A DNA stretch of 64,000 nucleotides, taken from assembly GCF_048773025.1 (NCBI RefSeq), contig NC_133548.1:34844001-34908000 (forward strand), read 5' to 3'. The stretch's first letter is position 1; each line of letters begins with the position of its first letter. The translations under genes and the position numbers were made by a program. This document shows positions 57,047 through 64,000 of the stretch, piece by piece. This DNA is from Camelus bactrianus (taxonomy: Eukaryota > Chordata > Mammalia > Artiodactyla > Camelidae). Under the pieces are notes generated by a model. The model was not told where the DNA came from, searched no databases, and saw only the letters and a list, made by a program, of their open reading frames with translations.

Positions 57047-58553
57047 ATCCACCCACTTGCTGGACAAAATACTGCATTTGCTTAGGATGGAGGAGTTTCG
57101 TGTTGTTGGGTGGTAATGAAAGTGTGTGATGTGATGTGTCAGCTCATGTGGCATCCCTTGAGGATTTCTTTGTATAAAGACAGCAGTGATTTGAGGTTAT
57201 GTTAGGCCAGAGACTTGGCTTAACTAAAGGGCTATAAATCCTACTCATTCCCAGCTGTACCAGTCCCAACACAACTTGAAACCTGTTTCTCTAGGTAACT
57301 GGGGTAGGGCCTAGTTAACCAGAACAGCATACTCTAAGTGGAACTTTTTTCTTACCCAGCCAAGGGTAAAGTGGCCAGCTTCCTAACCCCACCCAATAAA
57401 TACATGTTATAGATTAACTTGATTCAGCAAGTGCTCAGGGAGGCTGAAGATGAGGCCCATGCCGGCTTTGACAGACAAGCAATGCGTATCCTGGGGAGCG
57501 GCATCATCACTAGGGAGGGGCAGAGGCCAAGGAGTAAGGTTTCCACTGCACATTAACTCACTATAGACCTCTGGGCTCTAAGCCTCAGGCTCCTCATCTG
57601 AAATGGGGTGGGGGTGGGGTTGGATCAAATACCTTCAACCTTCAGCCCAAGCAAAGCACCCAGAACTACCAGCCAGCCATCAGAGATGTCCAGACTGGTG
57701 AAAATCTTCACTGAGGCTCTTTTGACAATGCTTTTTCTGATGACTCCAGGTCTTCTGCATCTTCTTGCAGCAGGTGTTTTCCCCTGAGTGTGGCATGTGT
57801 AGAATATTAAAAAAAAAAAAAAGTGGCATAGTTACTCACAATTTAATATTTGCATTGTGATTATCTATGTCAGTCACCTTCTGAATCCTCAGATATTAAC
57901 ATTCCAAGCCTCTCCCAAGTCACATTTTGTAACCTCCCCAACACACCTCCATCTGTGAATAAGATTTCATTATTAAGAATTTCATTTCTCATAATGGATT
58001 TTTTTTTCCAATTTAGGCTCCATGGGTAATGTGCTGAGATGACATGATTTATTCCTTCCAGTTTGCTGGCCTTGGATACTAATTCTGCCTCTGTACTAAT
58101 TTTATGGCAGGCTGAACTTCTGCTTCTTTATCAGCTTCTTCCTGAAGGAGGGAGAACTGCAGCCCTAACACCTTCAAAACAAACAAACAAAAAATGTAGA
58201 GGCAAACCTTTCCCTTAGGATGAAAGGCTCACATTTGTTCAAAATGCTGTTATCCTACCCATGGGTTATGGAAGATGGACTTAGGAAAATGTCAGACAAA
58301 CAACCATTCTGGTAGGAAATGGAGCAGAGTGATTAATTCTTAATTAGTATCCATGTAAACATCCTTGTATAGGAAACATCTAAGCATGGTCTTAGTAGGC
58401 ATTAGATTTGGCTTTAAACGTATCTACTCATAATAGAGATCTCTCCTCTTGGCAATGAAATTTTTATGAAACTACATATTATGTTACATTATACCACGTG
58501 CATGTGTATTTTCCAGAGCTCAGAGAGATCACAAAAAGGGGGGAAATTAGTGT
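55303..58553. other. Intergenic, largely unassigned
   Basis: Contains the AATAAA/poly-A structure at 56994-57042 and a weak MIR-like piece near 57535-57640. A 134-codon open frame at 56092-56496 has no recognisable domain and no supporting context. Confidence 0.7.
56994..57042 (+). repeat. AATAAA followed by a 31-A homopolymer
   Basis: AATAAA at 56994-56999, then 12 nt, then 31 uninterrupted A (57012-57042). This has the form of a retroposed transcript's 3' end. The upstream source is not recognised. Confidence 0.6.
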
Positions 58554-58564
58554 TACTGAGTGTA

Positions 58565-59122
58565 CAATGTTCATAGCTATTTACAACAGCCTAGATATGA
58601 AAGCAACCTAAGTGCCCATCAACAGATGAATGGATAAGAGATGTGGTATCTACATATATATAAAAAATATTCCAATGGACTATTACTCAGCTATAAGAAA
58701 GAACAAAATGTTGCCATTTGTAACATCATGATAGACTTGGAGGGGTATAATGCTAAGTGAGATAAGTCAGATGGAGAAAGACAAATACTGTATGATATCA
58801 CTTACATGTGGGATCTAAAAAAATTACAACAACTAGTGAATAGGGCAAAAAAGAAGCAGACTCACAGATATAGAGAACAAGCTGGTAGTTAGCAGAGGGG
58901 AGAGGAAAGAGGGGAGCAGCAAGACGGGGGCGAGGGCTTAAGAGGTAAACTACTATATATAAAACAAATAAGCTACAAGGATATATTATTTAGCACAGGG
59001 AATACAGCCAGTATTTTATAATAACTATAAATGGAGTATAATCTTTAAAAATTGGGAATCACTTTGTTGTACACCTGAAACATATAATATACATAAACTA
59101 TACCTCAATTTAAAAAATCACA
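58565..59122 (+). mobile_element. 5'-truncated LINE-1 inserted at the edge of an LTR fossil
   Basis: A 558-bp L1 3' region (GTGCCCATCAACAGATGAAT; GCTAAGTGAGATAAGTCAGA; TTGTTGTACACCTGAAACAT), with a short A tail. An 11-bp duplication TACTGAGTGTA lies at 58554-58564 and 59123-59133. It is a different, probably older subfamily than the 39351 copy, judging by its end (ACACCTGAAACATATAATAT). Confidence 0.85.
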
Positions 59123-59129
59123 TACTGAG

Positions 59130-59617
59130 TGTATCGGTTTCCTGTGGCTGCTGTAACAGTTTACCACAAGTTTGGTGACTTAAAACAACAGAAATGTATT
59201 CTCTCACAGTTCTGGAGGCCAGAAATCTGAAATTAGTATTGCTAGGCCAAAATAAAGGTATTGGCAGGCCTGAACAACCTCTAAAGGCCCTTGGGAAGAA
59301 TCCATTCCTTGTTGCTTCTTGTCAGCATTCCTTGGCTTGTGGACACATCTCCAAATCCCTCCTTAACAAATCTTCACCTCCTTTGTGTGTGAAATCTCTC
59401 TCCGCCCCTCTCTTATGAGTATACACATGATTGCATTTAGGGCCTACTTGGATAATCCAGAATATTCTTCCCACCTCAAGATTCTTAACCTAATCATACC
59501 CACAAAGACCCCCCTCCCCATACACACACTTTTTTTTTTTCCATATAAGGTAACAGTCACAGATTCCAGAGATCAGGACATGGGTATCTTTTGGAGGGCC
59601 AATTTCAGCCTACCACA
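59130..59617 (-). mobile_element. Solo LTR fossil, ERVL-MaLR (MLT1-like), 5-bp duplication CTGAG
   Basis: A virus-derived fossil of 488 bp, minus orientation. CTGAG lies immediately before (59125-59129) and after (59618-59622). The left duplication was copied again when a LINE-1 inserted at this edge. No internal coding region. Confidence 0.82.
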
Positions 59618-60608
59618 CTGAGCATTTTCTCTGTACCATTTTCTACATGTATCTGTATACCTGCATCTTCTCCCACAAGCTCTCTATGAGGAACAAGCAA
59701 TGGGAAAAAACCTTGGCTGGAAATTAGGAAACCTGAGTCCTTTTACTTACCAGCACAGGTGCCTCCAAATTTGTGTTCAGGGCAGGCATTGCTAATTGAT
59801 CATAGCATTAGTTTTTGCTGCACCCCTGGACCTGACCTCAGAATCCTCAAAGCAGTGGTCTGAGAAGTCAATAGGAATTGAAGCCTATTTGTCACCCCTA
59901 TGTTGAACCCTCAATTTTCTCTAGTCTAAAATGGGAATACTTCCTGCACATCTTCCTCCTAAGGACAGTGTAAGGATCAAATGACATAATGGATGGGAAA
60001 GCACTTTAGGAACACTTAAAGCATGTAACCAAAGAAGATATGTCCTCAATAGGAACTCATGGGAAGATTGTTGAGAAGACCCCTGCCTAAAAATGCAGTG
60101 CAAGGAGATTGTGAAGTCAGGTTCAGGATAGCAAGCACAGGTCTGAAACATAGGAGATCGTTCTTCTCTTTATTTCATTGAACAGAATAACAAACATAGC
60201 CTACACATTCAGTAAGGCTAGCTTAAAAACAACATCGCTAAGCATGTAAATTTTATTCTGCTGTTTGTTCAGCTTATGATAGCTATCTGGTATCTGTCAG
60301 CCCAAAGTCTGGACTATGCACTTACCAGGTATACAGGTACTGCCAACTCTGTTCAAATTATATCAACCCTTCAAGGACTAATGAAAAAGCTTTCCTCTAG
60401 GAATTCTTTCCTGATGTTACAGGAAGTGCTCTTCCCCAACTCCATATGCATTTTTCTCACTTTACATATGCATTTCAAGGTTCCCTTAGATAAAGACAGG
60501 GACAACATCCCTGCCTCTACAGATTATTCATGGGCTCTTAACAAAAAGTCTTTAAGTGAATAATTTAAATCCCCTTCAAGACCTCAAACCTGGAATACTG
60601 TCAACCAA
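59618..60608. other. Intergenic, old repeat pieces
   Basis: A weak MIR-like segment (about 59700-60030) and an L2-like segment (60370-60565). No gene. Confidence 0.65.
60370..60565 (+). repeat. L2-like LINE relic
   Basis: GAATTCTTTCCTGATGTTAC and AAGACAGGGACAACATCCCT GCC resemble the L2 3' segment; ending AAGTCTTTAAGTGAATAA. Confidence 0.4.
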
Positions 60609-60621
60609 CTATACTTTCATT

Positions 60622-61163
60622 TAGGAAGCAACCTAAATGTTCATCGACAGATGATTGGATAAAGAAGTTGTGGTATATTTATACAATGGAATACTACTCA
60701 GCCATAAAAAAGAATAAAATAATGCCATTTGCAGCAACATGGACGGACCTAGAGATTGTCATTCTAAGTGAAGTAAGCCAGAAAGAGAAAGAAAAATGCC
60801 ATATGATATCACTCATATGTAGAATATAAAAAAAAAGAATAAAAAGGACACTATGAATTCATCTATAAAACAGAAACAGACTCACAGACATAGTAAACAA
60901 TCTATGGTTACTGGGGAAAGGGGATGGGAAGGGATAAATTTGGGAGTTTGAGATTTACAAATGTTAGCCACTATATATAAAAATAGATTTTAAAAAGTTT
61001 CTGCTGTATAGCCCAGGGAACTATGTTCAATGCCTTGTAATAACATTTAATGAAAAAGAATAGAAAATGAATATATATGTATGTACATGCATGACTGGGA
61101 CATTGTGCTGTACACCAGAAATTGACACTTTGTAACTGATGGTACTTCAATTTAAAAAAAAAG
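60622..61163 (+). mobile_element. 5'-truncated LINE-1, 13-bp target duplication
   Basis: A 542-bp L1 3' region (GCAACCTAAATGTTCATCGA; GGAATACTACTCAGCCATAA; GCAACATGGACGGACCTAGA) ending ACACCAGAAATTGACACTTT plus A tail. Flanks share CTATACTT(T/C)CATT at 60609-60621 and 61164-61176, 12 of 13 identical. Confidence 0.85.
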
Positions 61164-61449
61164 CTATACTTCCATTAAAAAAAAAAAAAGAAAGAAAAGA
61201 CTTCAAAGTGTCTCCTCTTTTCTTTCCCACTTTAGGAGTCAGAAGATTATCCTTCAATATTTTGGTGACCCCTTCGGGTGACAGCTCCAGCTAGGGTGCT
61301 TTTCTGGGGCTCTGATTCTAGGCTTGGTTCTGCTACAGACAAGCTGTGTGGCTTGACATGCTAAGGAGACTTAGCTTGCTCCTCTATAAGATGAGAAAAA
61401 GGTTGAACACCTGTCCTCCCCACCGCTCCAGGTTGTTGGCAATGACTAA

Positions 61450-61655
61450 CAACAGAGGCTTGGTTGCATACAGACTGGTTCAAATCCCAGCTCATTCACA
61501 TTCTAGGAACACTTAGGAACACTGCTAACCTTGGCTGAGACAGTTTTTTCCATCTGTAAAATGGGAGTGCCTACTTTCTGGGACTGTTAGTAGGGATAAT
61601 ACATGTATAATGCTTACCACAGTACCTGACATCCAATACATGCTTAATACACATG
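61450..61655 (+). repeat. MIR SINE relic
   Basis: TGGTTCAAATCCCAGCTCAT, TTTTTTCCATCTGTAAAATG GGAGTGCC and CCACAGTACCTGACATCCAA cover most of MIR. Confidence 0.65.
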
Positions 61656-62164
61656 AGCAAGAGTTGTTATTTTAAAGGAACTGCTTTAGTTGAAGGAAAT
61701 GTTTTTGTCAAACTGGAGGTACAGCCAGGCAGGACAGAGGCAGCTTGGACCAGACAGGGAGCCCAGGAGCAGGTAGGTTCAGGAAGGAAGGTCTTACAGT
61801 CTGAAGTTCAAAATCAGGTAAGTTATGTTGAAAGAAACTTAATGTTAATAATTGACACATATGATGGAACTGTCCGAGGCATTTGCAATTCTCTTCCTAC
61901 TCCCCTCACCCTCCACTCCAGTCTCCAGATGTTTCTGATCGAGTTCGATAGAAACTGAGAATATGGGCAATGTGGTTATCAAGTTCAAGTTGAAGACCCT
62001 CACTGTGGTAGCAAGCAAGGACTTACTCTTAGGAGCCAAACAGGATGCAAGTGGCAAGCCCAGAAGTCCAAGGTCAGCTCCTTCCCTGCACTAAGGCAGC
62101 AATTCCCTAATGAAAATCAGGCTGCAACACATCCAGCTGTATGTAAGGAAAGGTAGGCTGAGAT

Positions 62165-62275
62165 AAATGCTCTAACAGAGGATAATGCTCTTTTATAGAT
62201 GAAGAAACTGAGGCTCAGAGAGGTTAAATGACTTGTCTAAAGGTCACACAACCTGTGAGTGACAGAGCTGTCCAT
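62165..62275 (-). repeat. MIR SINE relic, minus
   Basis: TTTTATAGATGAAGAAACTG AGGCTCAGAGAGGTTAAATG ACTTG, the best-preserved reverse MIR core here. Confidence 0.72.
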
Positions 62276-64000
62276 CAGAGACAGGGCTTTTGGGGGTCTC
62301 ATCCTTGGCGCTCTCTGCTGCATGATGCTGTCCTGAGATTCCATGAAAGGAAGAGGTAGTCCCACTCCACTTCCTCCCCTCTCCGAGCATTTTCTGTCTC
62401 TAATGGGTTCACCACTTTGGTACCACTTTTCAGCCCATTTGGCATCTCTGTGGGGGAGCCTCACCTCACACCCGTCAAACCTTTTCCTTCTGAGAGTCCT
62501 TACTGCTCACCAGGAGGCTAGGCGAGGAGGGCTGCAGCTATGGGGCCAACAGGAAAATCTAGGGGATACATTCCTGGAGGTATATAAGCTGCTACACATG
62601 TTCTGGAGAATCAGTAGTAATGAGTATCAAAAGTCTTAATAATTTGGATATATTTTGATGTAGCAATTTCACTACTAGAAATTTATCCTGAGGAAATAAT
62701 CAAAAGAGTATTTAAAAATATAAGCAAGTGAAAAAAAGAAAGAAAAAGAAAAAGTCTAAAAGGTCTTAGTAAGGGGTTAGGTTAAGATGGTGTTTTCATA
62801 CACTGGAATACTACGCCATGGTTCGAAGTGATGATGCTGGGCTGTATTTATGGTTACATAAATAAACAACATGACAAACCAAAATGCAGGCCACATGTAT
62901 AGTGTGATCTCAACTTCTGTGAATAGATTACATCAGTGTGTGTTGTGTGTGTGTTTGCTTATAGTGTAAATCCTCCTAATTGACATCATCGGTTGAGTCA
63001 ACCTTCCCCTCCCACCTGGAAAACCTCCAGGGCTGATGCTCAGGCCCACGGAAGGTTCTGGATAGAAGGTTGTGTGCCATTGTGCCCACCCACTTGTGTT
63101 CCCACCAGACAGCTCGTGTGTTTTAGCAAGAGTCAGTTTTAGAGTTCTGTAGCCTCTTTATCCAATTTACTTGCTATTATATTCATAGTTAAATATTATA
63201 TAAATTGAAAAAAAATGAGTGAAAACAAAAATCTATCTTAAAAAGCTAAGTTGAATGCTTTGAAGAATTCAACTGCTATTGTAGTGAGGTAGCTATAATG
63301 GACTGGGAGTACTGTGAGAATTCAAGATTTTATTCTCAGAATGCTTCACAAATGTTTTCCAGTTTTCTTTCTTCTTCAGAGAAGCTAAAACAAGAATTTA
63401 GAGACAAACTATTACGGTGTCTACATAAGAAAGACAAAGGTGAATTCCCTTCAGCAAAGTGACAGTGACATAAAAGGCTATATTAAAACATAGATCTATT
63501 TTAAGTTAAAATAACAGATTTAAGATATGCATATATTTTGTTATTATTATCATTTCTTATTTCAACTAACTTTTTTCTTAACCCGCTAAGCACAGTCCCA
63601 ATACTATCAGATAAAAAGGCTTCTGCCCCATAGGTCTAGAACAAGGGAGGATGTAGTGATATATCTGGAAGGGAATACTGAGATTATGGTTGATTTTTAC
63701 CTCTTCTTTGTACCTTTCTACATTTAAAAAAAATAAGAATGTCTAGTACTTTTATAATCAGGAAATACCACAAAGCCATCACCATCCTGGGAAAGGAAAC
63801 TGGAAAGAGAAACTTCAGGATGAAGGTAATGGCATGCTGACACTTGCAGGTGCCCTGGGAACCCCCTGATGACTGGAACTGTTTAGATTCTTTTGTTATA
63901 AATCCTAATGGTGATAATGAGTTTGGATCCTTGGTTTCGCCCCATCCTGAGGGTCAGGTTGACGTCAGCGATCAGACATCTCAATACACTTAATTACTGT

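Larger units (their letters stand above)
61177..64000. other. Intergenic, right end of window
   Basis: MIR relics (weak at 61315-61415; 61450-61655; 62165-62275), then AT-rich DNA from 62640 with nothing recognised to the window end. Confidence 0.7.

Noticed and set aside
1-64000. CRISPR arrays, operons, phage or other prokaryotic systems
   Set aside because: The window is mammalian, with spliced exons, SINEs and LINEs; no evenly spaced direct repeats or gene-dense strands are present.

Overview
This is vertebrate, certainly mammalian, nuclear DNA. It carries one split protein gene, a CpG-island promoter, and abundant interspersed repeats (MIR, L2, L1, MaLR LTRs, hAT-type DNA transposons). 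Two things point to a camelid or close cetartiodactyl. One is a tRNA-Ala(AGC)-derived SINE at 21102-21194 that resembles the camelid vic-1 family. The other is a set of LINE-1 3' ends of the type ending in a GACACAACATTGTAAA-like tail. The species call is an inference from these repeats.

The gene is ZDHHC13 (HIP14L), on the minus strand. Exons 1 to 16 were each placed by translation and splice sites, from the start codon at 42848 to the exon 16 donor at 914. The in-window coding total is 1,730 nt (576 codons plus 2 nt). It is collinear, without gap or stop, with the human 622-aa protein as I remember it. Only the terminal exon (about 45 residues plus the stop) lies beyond the left edge. The product is a multi-pass Golgi/ER ankyrin-repeat palmitoyltransferase with a DQHC catalytic motif. 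Exons 2-8 encode the N-terminal region and ankyrin repeats, exons 9-11 the first membrane segments and DPG motif, exons 12-13 the zinc-binding cysteine-rich domain with DQHC, and exons 14-16 the last membrane segments and the TTxE-like motif.

Layout: 1-42848 is ZDHHC13. Its 11.7-kb intron 1 (31165-42821) is full of LINE debris. 42390-43115 is the CpG island and promoter. 43116-64000 is intergenic. It has no gene I can support, only MIR/L2 relics, four solo-LTR-like fossils and two 5'-truncated LINE-1 copies.

The most notable signal is intron 10 (15484-10751). It has no usable GT-AG boundaries. It begins ATATCCTT, carries a textbook TTCCTTAAC branch site and ends in AC 12 nt later, so it is a minor-spliceosome (U12) AT-AC intron, and using it restores the reading frame exactly. 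Others: intron 7 has LINE-1-derived DNA where the exon 8 branch point should lie; a 56-nt pseudo-exon with good U2 splice signals sits inside the U12 intron; and nested insertions with legible target-site duplications give a relative age order.
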